A stretch of 35,188 bases of DNA from positions 1 through 35,188 of the forward strand of contig CAMKEI010000022.1 of NCBI GenBank assembly GCA_946411525.1, written 5' to 3'. The stretch's first letter is position 1. Each line of letters starts with the position of its first letter. The notes beneath the pieces were generated by a model. That model worked only from the letters and a program-made list of their open reading frames with translations, was not told the origin of the DNA and did no database searches. The stretch is from an uncultured Clostridia bacterium (GTDB lineage: Bacteria > Bacillota > Clostridia > Christensenellales > Aristaeellaceae). The position numbers and the translations under genes are program-made. Of the stretch, positions 8,418 through 15,035 are shown piece after piece.

Positions 8418-8966
8418 TTACAGTCTGAACGTATCCCGGATCCTTTTCGCCGCGTCCTCCGCCGATAGGTTGCTGTTGTCGATTCTCAGATAGTTGTCAA
8501 AGGGGATCTCTCCCTCATAGCTGACCAGGCGGTAGGCATCCTCGCCCTTCAGTCGCGCGTTGGAGGCTTCCACGTCCGCCTTGGATGGCTTGTTCGCGAT
8601 CCGGTTCGCGGTCGCGTTCCGGACCAGGCGGATCTCCTGCGGCGCCACTAGCTCCACATAATAGAACTCCGTTCCGTACGGGATGAAGATTTCCTTCACG
8701 TGCTCGATATAATCCCAGTCTGCCTGCTGGTCGAAGGCCCACATATAGGTGAAAATCATCCCGGGCAAATCTGACGCGGCAAACTCCCGGAAGATGATCT
8801 CCCGGATCTCATTGACGACCTTCCCGTTATAATTCCCGAAAACCGCGATAACCGGCTCGATGGTCATGTGGTTGTGGAACAGTCTCAGGCCGGTCAGCTT
8901 CATCAGTTCCTGCCCCACGGTCATCTTGCCGACAGCGCCGCTGCCGATGATAAATACCAGTTTCAT
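8418..8966 (-). CDS. P-loop NTPase/kinase-like protein of unknown substrate
   Basis: A 182-residue protein that starts with a nucleotide-binding loop, FIIGSGAVGKMTVGQEL (about residues 5-21), resembling shikimate or adenylate kinase-like enzymes. The usual Ser/Thr after the loop Lys is Met here, followed by Thr (GKMT). I recall this GKMTVGQ form from related small proteins, so it may be normal for the family. LFHNHMTIEP follows, and LVAPQEIRLVRNATANR may serve as the lid arginine region. It is probably a phosphotransferase for a small molecule. ATG 8966 is preceded by AGGAGGAGAC. An in-frame extension to 9017 exists but runs into the terminator of the neighbouring small gene. Confidence 0.75.
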   Translation of the reverse strand: MKLVFIIGSGAVGKMTVGQELMKLTGLRLFHNHMTIEPVIAVFGNYNGKVVNEIREIIFREFAASDLPGMIFTYMWAFDQQADWDYIEHVKEIFIPYGTEFYYVELVAPQEIRLVRNATANRIANKPSKADVEASNARLKGEDAYRLVSYEGEIPFDNYLRIDNSNLSAEDAAKRIRDTFRL

Positions 8967-9000
8967 CTTCCCGTCTCCTCCTGTTCTTTCCTGTCTGAAT

Positions 9001-9039
9001 AAAAAACGACCGCCCATCCTGCAGGGGATAAGCGATCGT
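9001..9039 (-). terminator. intrinsic terminator of small peptide gene, copy 1
   Basis: A stem of about 14 bp (ACGATCGC/GCGGTCGT extended by TTATCC/GGATGG, with a few G-U pairs) is followed on the minus strand by TTTTTT. It lies 30 nt after the small ORF stop and 40 nt before the P-loop gene. Confidence 0.85.
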
Positions 9040-9068
9040 CAGATACTGTGCGCGTTTTCCGGAATCTG

Positions 9069-9161
9069 CTATTCCCTGTCTTTCGGATGGCTGTACGTGA
9101 AAGAATGGCCGTGGCGGATTGTCCCGGTCATCATCATGGCGGTCATGGTGCGCAGTGCCAT
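9069..9161 (-). CDS. 30-residue Met-rich peptide, copy 1 of a duplicated family
   Basis: A short ORF with AAAGGAG 8 nt before its ATG. The product begins MALRTMTAMMMT and ends HGHSFTYSHPKDRE. It has five Met and three His, no Cys, and no clear membrane segment. It aligns with a second ORF at 27212-27304: Met at positions 1, 6 and 9, then an MM pair, and a shared GxxFTYxHPK near the end. The homology continues outside the ORF, in the promoter, the 5' leader and the segment before the terminator. The unit is thus a conserved gene of about 185 nt transcript length, not a chance ORF. It sits just after the DtxR-family gene. I recognise no family; it could be a peptide, a leader or a dual-function RNA. 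Confidence 0.65.
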   Translation of the reverse strand: MALRTMTAMMMTGTIRHGHSFTYSHPKDRE

Positions 9162-9193
9162 CTGAAAAACTCCTTTCCGGAAAGATTGGGGTG

Positions 9194-9222
9194 AGTATAC
9201 TCCGCGGAACAGCTTCCGTCAA
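9194..9222 (-). promoter_or_regulatory. promoter of small peptide gene, copy 1
   Basis: Minus strand TTGACG (9222-9217), 17 bp, TATACT (9199-9194). It begins 7 bp beyond the end of the DtxR-family gene. The same -35, spacing and -10 recur at 27338-27366. The leader that follows contains CTTTCCGGAAAG, a perfect self-complementary 12-mer whose right arm overlaps the Shine-Dalgarno. Confidence 0.8.
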
Positions 9223-9229
9223 GGGTAAA

Positions 9230-9589
9230 TCATCTGATCTGTCCGCAGATCGCGTTGAAGGATTCTTCGGAAAGGTCATGCTCGATCTTGCAGGCGTCCT
9301 CCCGGGCAATCTCTTCCGGAACGCCCAGCTGAATCAGGTATTTCGTCAGCGCCTGGTGGCGGTCATAGATCTTCCGGGCAATCGCGTAACCCTTGTCCGT
9401 CAGGGAGATCAGGTTGTCCGTGCTCATTTTGATATACCCGTTCTCCTTCAGCTTCTTCATGGCCACGCTCACGGAGGGCTTGGAAACGTTCAGCCCCATG
9501 GCAATGTCCACGGAGCGGGCGTGTCCCTTCTGCTCCAGCAGCATCAGGATCTGCTCCAGGTAATCTTCGCCTGATTCATAGATATTCAT
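9230..9589 (-). CDS. DtxR/MntR-family metal-dependent transcriptional repressor
   Basis: A 119-residue regulator with an N-terminal winged helix (HARSVDIAMGLNVSKPSVSV, about 23-42) and a metal-binding dimerisation domain. It has no C-terminal SH3-like domain, as in MntR. Candidate primary-site ligands are D9, E12, H78, C100, E103 and H104 (motif DACKIEHDLS). D9 is as in MntR, while Cys100 matches the DtxR/IdeR site (MntR has Glu), so the site is a hybrid and metal choice (Fe or Mn) cannot be read off. When metal-bound, such proteins repress uptake genes. An operator lies just downstream of its own -10 (autoregulation), and related boxes precede the ABC, ZIP, ZinT-like and feo genes. The start has GAAAGGAG upstream. 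Confidence 0.93.
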   Translation of the reverse strand: MNIYESGEDYLEQILMLLEQKGHARSVDIAMGLNVSKPSVSVAMKKLKENGYIKMSTDNLISLTDKGYAIARKIYDRHQALTKYLIQLGVPEEIAREDACKIEHDLSEESFNAICGQIR

Positions 9590-9617
9590 ATGCGAGCTCC
9601 TTTCCCGGTTTGGGAAA

Positions 9618-9642
9618 CGGGATGCCGTTTTCCGGCATCCCG
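9618..9642 (-). repeat. hairpin CGGGATGCCG/CGGCATCCCG in the dtxR leader
   Basis: A perfect 10 bp stem with a GAAAA loop on the minus strand, between the dtxR-family promoter and its start codon. The same two arms occur in the terminator at 13945-13972. Here only TTTCCC follows, so it is a poor terminator and may be an attenuator or a transcript-stabilising stem. Confidence 0.6.
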
Positions 9643-9666
9643 CCTGAGTCAGTCAATGTGATATTC

Positions 9667-9719
9667 GGTTAAGTTTTTCTAACCAGTCACAATCTATCAG
9701 ATTTCAGCCTGTTCGTCAA
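9667..9719 (-). promoter_or_regulatory. autoregulated promoter and DtxR-type operator of the regulator gene
   Basis: Minus strand TTGACG (9719-9714), 17 bp, TAGATT (9696-9691). The 18 bp inverted repeat GGTTAGAAAAACTTAACC (9684-9667) covers the expected transcription start. It fits GGTTAG-N6-CTAACC with one mismatch. Confidence 0.75.
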
Positions 9720-9731
9720 TAAGCGGTTTGA

Positions 9732-12026
9732 TTATTCCGCAGTCTTCAGTGCCGCCACCATGTCGATGTGACGGTTCTTCCGGGCGACCATCAGACCCAC
9801 GATCAGCGATACGCCGAACGTCAGTAGGATGCTCACCAGCCATGTGGGAAGGCCGAGTACGAGCTTCAGCTCATACTCGGAAGCCAGCGCGGTCAGCAGG
9901 TACTGCAGCACCCCGACGCCGGCCGGTACGCCGATCAGGATGCCCAGCACCGTCAGCCACAGGTTCTGGCTGATCAGCAGCCGGCCGATTTTGGAATCCT
10001 TAAAGCCGACCACCTTTAGCGTGGCCATCTCCCGGTACCGTTCCGTGTAGCTCATCACGCCCAGGTTGTACAGCACCACGATGCCGAGGATCACCGCCGC
10101 GATCACCAGCAGCCAGATCATTTTATTCATCAGGTCCATAAACACGTCGAATGAGTCCATGATCGACTGCTTGCTCTGTTTGTTCAGGATATGCGGATTC
10201 TCCGGGATCTCCGCCGCGTCCGTAAATATGGAATCCGCCGTATAGGTGATGCCGGTCCGGTCGGCGAAAGCGTCTGTCATGAAGATGCCCTCCGTCATGG
10301 AATCCAGCACGCCCGCGACGGGCACGGTATAGTGCTCATTGCTGTCATAGGGAGAGAAAGTCAGTTCGTCCCCCGCCTTCAGGCTGTATTCCCGGGCAAT
10401 CCGCGAGCAGATATAGGCTCCGTCGTCCGTCAGGGAAATGATGTTCATGTCCACGTCGGAAAACCGGACCTTGTCATGGGTAATCGAGTAGATCTCCAGC
10501 GTGTATCCCCTGTCCCCGATCTGGATCGCCCGGGAAGCCGCCCAGTCCCCATCCAGCGACGCAGCAAGCGCTTTTCCTTCCCCATTCGTCATGTTGTCCG
10601 CGTCCAGGTTGACCCGGGTGGTATAGTTGATCGCTTTTTCATAGAAGACGTCCAGGAAGGCGTCCATGGTGTCCTTCATGCCGAGCCCTCCGACCAGCAG
10701 CACCATGCACCCGATGATGCCGAACAGCGTCATCAGGCTCCGGGCCTTATGCCTCACGCAGTCCCGCAGGTTCCATTTCGTGCCGAAGCCGAGCTTCTTG
10801 AAGCGTTTTGTTTCCTCAAACCGCAGATGCTTCATCCGCTTCGGGGAATAGGGCCGCAGCGCGTCCGCCGCCGTCCCCCGGAGCATCTTCCGCACGGACA
10901 GGAAACCAATGAACGTCAGGAACGCGTTGATTGCGATTAGCACATACCATGTGAACCGCGGCGCGTGCAGGGTCCAGGAGGGCATGTCGATATAGGTGGC
11001 CATGGCGCCGTCCGGGTTCATGATAAACCAGCCCAGCCCGTAGCCGATGGCGACGCCCAGCATCGTCCCCAGCAGGCCGATGATCAGCGCGTAGGCGGAA
11101 TAGTGAACCAGGATCCGCCTGTCCTTGAAACCAAGCGCCTTGAATGTGCCGATCTGGGTTTTCTCACTGGCGCAGATCCGGTGCATGGTGGTCACCATCG
11201 TCAGGATCGCGATCGCAAGAAACAGCACTGGCAGAATGGAAGCCATTGTTTTCCCTTCATTCACCTCACCCTGCGCTTCCGCCCAGGAAACCGTCTCGTC
11301 CTTGGACAGGATCAGCCGGGTGGTTCCCAGCGCCTTGTCCGCCGCTTCGACAAAATCCGCCTTGTCCAGTGCGGACTTTACGTTGATCTGGTGATACAGA
11401 GAACCGATGAACGCCCTGTACAGGGCGGGAATCGCGTTGTCCAGCATGGCCGGGGAAATATATACGAAACCGTACGTGGAATAGTCCGGCATCATCTGGG
11501 TGGAATCCGGCAGGCAGATCAGGTATTCGCTGGCCTTGACCAGGCCTTTGACCGTGCCGGAAAGGGTGATCGTCTGATAGGTCAGCGTCAGCGGATCACC
11601 TACGCTGATTCCGTTGGCAGCGGCATAGGAGTCGGAAAGCCAGAAGCCGTCCGGGTCCTCCGCGCTGTAGGGTTCTCCTTCCATGACCAGCACGCCGGAC
11701 ACGTCCATGTTCTCGCTGACGGTCAGCGCCAGCGTATCCGTATCGTCCTTCACCGAAACGTTCATGGAAAGGAACCGGGTCGCGTCATCCACGCCGCCGA
11801 TCCCTTTCACCGCTTCAAGGTCTTCCGGGCTGAATCCTTTGTCGGAATAGATCCGGAAATCCGCGAAGCCGGTCGCGTCGTAGATCTCTTTGGTATTCAC
11901 CTCCAGCGAATACCACTCCACATTAAACCCCAGGAAAACGCCGATGCCCAGCGCGACCATAATCACCATGGAGATAAACTGGGCCTTATACTGCCACAGT
12001 GTCCTGAATAATTTCTTGATCAGCAT
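9732..12026 (-). CDS. FtsX/MacB-type ABC transporter permease, two-domain
   Basis: A 764-residue membrane protein with the duplicated FtsX-permease layout. It has an N-terminal membrane helix (QFISMVIMVALGIGVFLGF, about 15-33), a large extracytoplasmic region, three helices near 265-375 (ILPVLFLAIAILTMV, YSAYALIIGLLGTMLG, WYVLIAINAFLTFIG), another helix (LMTLFGIIGCMVLLVGG), a second extracytoplasmic region, and three C-terminal helices. Members of this class move lipids, peptides or lipoproteins out of the membrane or act mechanically on surface enzymes; they are not classical metal importers. The cognate ATPase gene lies 84 bp upstream. Because that gene carries two DtxR-type boxes, the system should be made under metal limitation. 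The substrate is unknown. The start ATG has AGAGG upstream. Confidence 0.9.
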   Translation of the reverse strand: MLIKKLFRTLWQYKAQFISMVIMVALGIGVFLGFNVEWYSLEVNTKEIYDATGFADFRIYSDKGFSPEDLEAVKGIGGVDDATRFLSMNVSVKDDTDTLALTVSENMDVSGVLVMEGEPYSAEDPDGFWLSDSYAAANGISVGDPLTLTYQTITLSGTVKGLVKASEYLICLPDSTQMMPDYSTYGFVYISPAMLDNAIPALYRAFIGSLYHQINVKSALDKADFVEAADKALGTTRLILSKDETVSWAEAQGEVNEGKTMASILPVLFLAIAILTMVTTMHRICASEKTQIGTFKALGFKDRRILVHYSAYALIIGLLGTMLGVAIGYGLGWFIMNPDGAMATYIDMPSWTLHAPRFTWYVLIAINAFLTFIGFLSVRKMLRGTAADALRPYSPKRMKHLRFEETKRFKKLGFGTKWNLRDCVRHKARSLMTLFGIIGCMVLLVGGLGMKDTMDAFLDVFYEKAINYTTRVNLDADNMTNGEGKALAASLDGDWAASRAIQIGDRGYTLEIYSITHDKVRFSDVDMNIISLTDDGAYICSRIAREYSLKAGDELTFSPYDSNEHYTVPVAGVLDSMTEGIFMTDAFADRTGITYTADSIFTDAAEIPENPHILNKQSKQSIMDSFDVFMDLMNKMIWLLVIAAVILGIVVLYNLGVMSYTERYREMATLKVVGFKDSKIGRLLISQNLWLTVLGILIGVPAGVGVLQYLLTALASEYELKLVLGLPTWLVSILLTFGVSLIVGLMVARKNRHIDMVAALKTAE

Positions 12027-12071
12027 ATCTCAACCTCTTCTGTCCCCTGTCCTTCCCGGGACAGTTCCGAT

Positions 12072-12104
12072 CATTATGAATTCTGAATTATGAATTATGA
12101 ATTC
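12072..12104. repeat. short AT-rich tandem repeat (TGAATTA units)
   Basis: Between the ATPase and permease genes the plus strand carries three near-copies of the heptamer TGAATTA (TGAATTC/TGAATTA/TGAATTA/TGAATTC). Nothing coding was seen here. It may be a slippage-prone spacer. Confidence 0.6.
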
Positions 12105-12110
12105 TTTTCC

Positions 12111-12812
12111 TTACCAGTCCACTTCCTCCACCGACAGCGGATTGTCCTGTTCCTCACAGGACCTGATCTTCCCGTTCTTCACCCGGATCACCACGTCAGC
12201 CATCTTCGCAATGTTCTGGTTGTGGGTCACGATAATGATCGTTTTTCCCATATCCCTCGCCATAGAGAGCAGGAGTTTGAGCACCATGACGCCGGTTTCG
12301 GAATCCAGCGCGCCGGTGGGCTCGTCGCACAGCAGGATATGGGGATTCTTGGCCAGCGCCCGGGCGATGGAAACGCGCTGCTGCTCGCCACCGGACAGTT
12401 CGGACGGGAACTGGTGGATATGGTCCTCCAGGCCGACTGCGCTCAGCATGTCGTGGCTGGAAAGCGGGTTCGGCGCGATCTCCTTCACCAGCGCCACGTT
12501 TTCGATGACGGTCAGCGTCGGAATCAGATTGTAGCTCTGAAAAACAAAGCCTACGGATGCGGCGCGGTATTCCGCCAGTTCGTTGGGCGTCAGCGTGGAA
12601 ATATCCCTTCCGTTCACAATGATTGTGCCTTCCGTGGGGCTGTCCAGCCCGCCGAGCATGTTCAGCAGTGTGCTCTTTCCGGCGCCGCTGGGCCCCAGCA
12701 CCACGATGAACTTTCCTTCCTCCAGCTTCAGGTTCACATGATCCAGCGCCCGCTGCTCATGTTCGCCGTTTTTATAGACTCTCGATACATCCCGGAATTC
12801 GACAATGGCCAT
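12111..12812 (-). CDS. ABC transporter ATP-binding protein (LolD/MacB type)
   Basis: A 233-residue ATPase partner of the downstream FtsX-type permease. Walker A is GPSGAGKSTLLN (about 40-51), the Q-loop is VFQSYN, the signature is LSGGEQQRVSIARAL (about 139-153), Walker B is ILLCDEPTGALD, and the H-loop is IIIVTHN. The wording LSGGEQQRVSIARAL and GALDSETG is typical of the MacB/LolD/FtsE group. ATG 12812 has AAAAAGGAG 9 nt upstream. The leader contains two DtxR-type operators and a possible terminator, so expression is likely repressed by metal. Confidence 0.93.
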   Translation of the reverse strand: MAIVEFRDVSRVYKNGEHEQRALDHVNLKLEEGKFIVVLGPSGAGKSTLLNMLGGLDSPTEGTIIVNGRDISTLTPNELAEYRAASVGFVFQSYNLIPTLTVIENVALVKEIAPNPLSSHDMLSAVGLEDHIHQFPSELSGGEQQRVSIARALAKNPHILLCDEPTGALDSETGVMVLKLLLSMARDMGKTIIIVTHNQNIAKMADVVIRVKNGKIRSCEEQDNPLSVEEVDW

Positions 12813-12870
12813 GATTCTCTGCTCCTTTTTTATGCTTTCCGCCGGACAGGCCGCATGGGACGGAATAATA

Positions 12871-12888
12871 GGTTAGAGTTAGCTAACC
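12871..12888. promoter_or_regulatory. DtxR-type operator in the ABC leader
   Basis: Perfect inverted repeat GGTTAG-AGTTAG-CTAACC, 59 bp before the ATPase start and downstream of the 12970-12998 promoter. The arms are perfect and the spacing is 6 bp, as in the other boxes. No convincing promoter overlaps it. Confidence 0.75.
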
Positions 12889-12899
12889 TTGTGGCTTAA

Positions 12900-12941
12900 G
12901 AAAAATCGCGCTTTTGATTCAACGGCCATCAGCTGCGCGAT
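12900..12941 (-). terminator. possible leader terminator ahead of the ABC ATPase
   Basis: Minus strand ATCGCGC (12941-12935) pairs with GCGCGAT (12911-12905), followed by TTTTTC. The loop is long (23 nt), so this is a weak call. It lies between the promoter at 12970-12998 and the coding region. Confidence 0.35.
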
Positions 12942-12947
12942 CTTTCC

Positions 12948-12998
12948 GTTAGAGAAAGCTAACTTTTGTATCTTATCACTCTTGCCTGGTCTTGTCAA
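12948..12998 (-). promoter_or_regulatory. promoter and DtxR-type operator of the ABC operon
   Basis: Minus strand TTGACA (12998-12993), 17 bp, TAAGAT (12975-12970). The inverted repeat GTTAG-N6-CTAAC (12963-12948) lies directly over the expected start point, a classic repressing position. Confidence 0.8.
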
Positions 12999-13057
12999 CT
13001 CTTCTGACTGAAGGGCGAAGCCATTGCATACTGATACGATTCCTTCATGTGTTCCCT

Positions 13058-13846
13058 TTATCCAAGCGCCACATCCAGGATCATCATCACCACAAAACCG
13101 AGTGAGAAAGCGATGGTCCCGATATTTGAATGCTTCCCTTCCGACATCTCAGGAATCAGTTCCTCCACGACCACATACATCATGGCGCCCGCCGCGAAGG
13201 CCAGGAAATAGGGCATTACCGGCGTGACCAGGCCGGCTGTCAGGATCGTGATGACCGCGGCGGCCGGTTCGACCGCACCGGAAAGCACGCCCAGCCAGAA
13301 TGTCTTGCGCCTGGGCATTCCCTCCGCCAGCAGCGGCATGGATACAATTGCCCCTTCCGGAAAGTTCTGAATCGCAATGCCCAGTGCCAGCGTCAGTGCG
13401 CCGGCGGCAGTAATTCCCGCCGACCCGGCCCGCAGTCCCGCATAGACCACCCCGACTGCCATGCCTTCCGGAACGTTGTGAAGGGTTACGGCAAGGATCA
13501 GCTTCGTCGTACGTTTGAAGCCGCTCTTCGGTCCCTCATTCTGTTTGTCCATATGGGTATGCGGAGTAAGCATATCCAGACCCAGCAGAAACCCGATGCC
13601 GATCAGGAAACCGATGGCTGCCGGCAGAAACGCCAGTTTTCCCATTTCCGCACTGCCGTCCAGCGCCGGCTGCAGCAGGCTCCAGAAGGAAGCGGCGACC
13701 ATTACGCCCGCCGCAAACCCGGTCAGTGCTTTCTGTGCGCTGCGGGAAATCTGTTTCTTCAGGAAAAAGACCATCGCCGCTCCCAGGCTGGTGCCCAGAA
13801 ACGGGATCAGAACGCCTTCAGCAATCTGTATATTCATGAGTTTCAT
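13058..13846 (-). CDS. ZIP-family divalent metal transporter
   Basis: A 262-residue polytopic membrane protein of the ZIP (ZupT/GufA-like) family, which imports Zn, Fe or Mn. About eight hydrophobic segments are visible. The binuclear metal-site helices carry LHNVPEG (about 122-128) and QNFPEG (about 160-165), and a His-bearing cytoplasmic loop reads TPHTHMD (about 94-100). The later helix holds VVVEELIPE. The start is taken as the ATG at 13846; the Shine-Dalgarno is weak and an ATG three codons further in is possible. An operator of the DtxR type between its promoter and start implies metal repression, which favours iron or manganese as cargo, though this is inference. Confidence 0.92.
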   Translation of the reverse strand: MKLMNIQIAEGVLIPFLGTSLGAAMVFFLKKQISRSAQKALTGFAAGVMVAASFWSLLQPALDGSAEMGKLAFLPAAIGFLIGIGFLLGLDMLTPHTHMDKQNEGPKSGFKRTTKLILAVTLHNVPEGMAVGVVYAGLRAGSAGITAAGALTLALGIAIQNFPEGAIVSMPLLAEGMPRRKTFWLGVLSGAVEPAAAVITILTAGLVTPVMPYFLAFAAGAMMYVVVEELIPEMSEGKHSNIGTIAFSLGFVVMMILDVALG

Positions 13847-13873
13847 CTCTCATCCGTTCATCCCTGTTCCGTG

Positions 13874-13924
13874 AGTTAGCCATAACTTACTTGTTCATTA
13901 TATGCCGATATGCGCAGATTGCAA
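13874..13924 (-). promoter_or_regulatory. promoter and DtxR-type operator of the ZIP gene
   Basis: Minus strand TTGCAA (13924-13919), 16 bp, TATAAT (13902-13897). It is followed by the box AGTAAG-N6-CTAACT (13891-13874), which has one mismatch between arms and lies at the likely start point. Confidence 0.7.
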
Positions 13925-13936
13925 GTGTTTTTTCGC

Positions 13937-13972
13937 AAAGAAAACGGGATGCCGGTACGCTTCGGCATCCCG
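13937..13972 (-). terminator. terminator of the ZinT-like gene
   Basis: Minus strand CGGGATGCCG, 8 nt loop, CGGCATCCCG, then TTTTCTTT. The stem arms equal those of the hairpin at 9618-9642. It lies about 80 bp after the ZinT-like stop. Confidence 0.85.
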
Positions 13973-14051
13973 CCTCTTTGGAGGTAAGTCCTCAGGAGGT
14001 CAGTCCTTTGGTATATCATCCGGGCGGCCAAACCCGGTTGATATCAGATCG

Positions 14052-14780
14052 TCACGCGGCGTCCTCCGCCTGCGCTTCCGCCAGGTTCTCCTCGCAGAAC
14101 AGGGTGATTACGTTCCTGATCATTTCATCATCCGCGTCAACGGGGAAACCGGCAGCCAGCCAGTAGGCGTAGGGGCCTTCGTTGTATTTGGCCAGGTCGT
14201 CCGCGTTGCTGCCGTAGCGGAACTCCAGGTGGTAGGTGGTGGCGGGTGTGTCCGGCATCATAAAGAAGTATTTGAATTCGCCTGCGTCCTCGTCCGCCGT
14301 TTCATAGAGGTAGCCTTCCATCATGCCGGCCAGCGTCAGCTTGCTGACATAGGTGTACTCATGGCTGAACACCTGCGTTCCCTCCCCGTCAGCGCCGCTG
14401 ATCGTGTTTCCGTTGAAGGTGATCGTGGAAACGCCGTTGATCAGCAGGCAGTCGAACTGCGCGCCGTTGGATCCGTCGCCGTAAGCGTCGATCGCTTCCT
14501 GTCCGTAGATTGTGCCGTTGCAGGCGGCTTTCAGCATTTCGGCAGCCATCGGTCCGTCTTCCTCGCCCATCGCGGCGACGCAGGGATCCAGCCAGATCTG
14601 GTCATATTCAGGTTTGGTGATGACCGGGAACAGCGCTTCGTAAGTGCCTTTGATATTCTCCAGCAGAGCGGCAGCTTCAGCGGCGTCATCCGTAGCTTCC
14701 GCCATTCCGAAAGCGCTGCAGGAAATCAGCAGGGCAAGAACCAGCATAAGGGGAACCAGTTTGTTTACGATCTTTTTCAT
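14052..14780 (-). CDS. secreted ZinT-like (lipocalin-type) metal-binding protein
   Basis: A 242-residue protein with a signal peptide (MKKIVNKL, then hydrophobic LVLALLISCSAFGM; the Cys could be a lipobox or lie before an AxA site). The C-terminal part (YLYETADEDAGEFKYFFM, then TTYHLEFRYGSNADDL and YAYWLAAGFP) resembles ZinT/YodA and the ZinT-like domain of AdcA, periplasmic or surface zinc chaperones. The usual HFH ligand cluster is reduced to a single His (TYHLEF), so metal binding is uncertain. The mature N-terminus is acidic. Its start overlaps, as ATGA, the stop of a small ORF at 14777-14944, suggesting translational coupling. The unit is preceded by two DtxR-type boxes. Confidence 0.7.
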   Translation of the reverse strand: MKKIVNKLVPLMLVLALLISCSAFGMAEATDDAAEAAALLENIKGTYEALFPVITKPEYDQIWLDPCVAAMGEEDGPMAAEMLKAACNGTIYGQEAIDAYGDGSNGAQFDCLLINGVSTITFNGNTISGADGEGTQVFSHEYTYVSKLTLAGMMEGYLYETADEDAGEFKYFFMMPDTPATTYHLEFRYGSNADDLAKYNEGPYAYWLAAGFPVDADDEMIRNVITLFCEENLAEAQAEDAA

Positions 14781-14944
14781 TTGGGTAACCGTCCTTTCAT
14801 GATTGGTCTATTCCATTTCCTTCCGGAAACATGAACAGCGGTTTTCATCTCTTTCCTGTCCGTAAGCGGACAGTTGAACATATTGCCCGTCTTCAGTCCG
14901 GACATCGTCGGCGCGCAGCAGCAAGCCGGCATTTCGTCTGACAC
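14777..14944 (-). CDS. possible 55-residue Cys-rich mini-protein upstream of the ZinT-like gene
   Basis: The ORF starts at GTG 14944 with GGAG 6 nt upstream and ends in a TGA that overlaps the next ATG by 4 bp. The product contains MPACCCAPTMSGL and MFNCPLTD: a CCC triplet, one more Cys, and several Met. It has no signal peptide or hydrophobic segment. The overlap, the Shine-Dalgarno and the position inside a metal-regulated transcript argue for translation. The GTG start and lack of a known family argue against. It may be a metal-binding peptide or a regulatory leader. Confidence 0.4.
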   Translation of the reverse strand: MSDEMPACCCAPTMSGLKTGNMFNCPLTDRKEMKTAVHVSGRKWNRPIMKGRLPK

Positions 14945-14958
14945 GAAGTTCTCCAATT

Positions 14959-14974
14959 ATTAGTATATACTAAT
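14959..14974. promoter_or_regulatory. DtxR-type operator, second box of the ZinT-like unit
   Basis: Perfect 16 bp palindrome ATTAGTATATACTAAT. It fits TTAG-N6-CTAA and is 15 bp before the GTG of the small ORF. Confidence 0.65.
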
Positions 14975-15035
14975 CAAACATATGTTGTGCATCCATAACA
15001 ATCTTCCCGTATACGGAATGTTATGTTTTTGTTTT

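Noticed and set aside
12899-12935. Mini-ORF starting MAVESKARFF in the ABC leader on the minus strand.
   Set aside because: Weak ribosome-binding site, overlap with the hairpin, and no conservation evidence.
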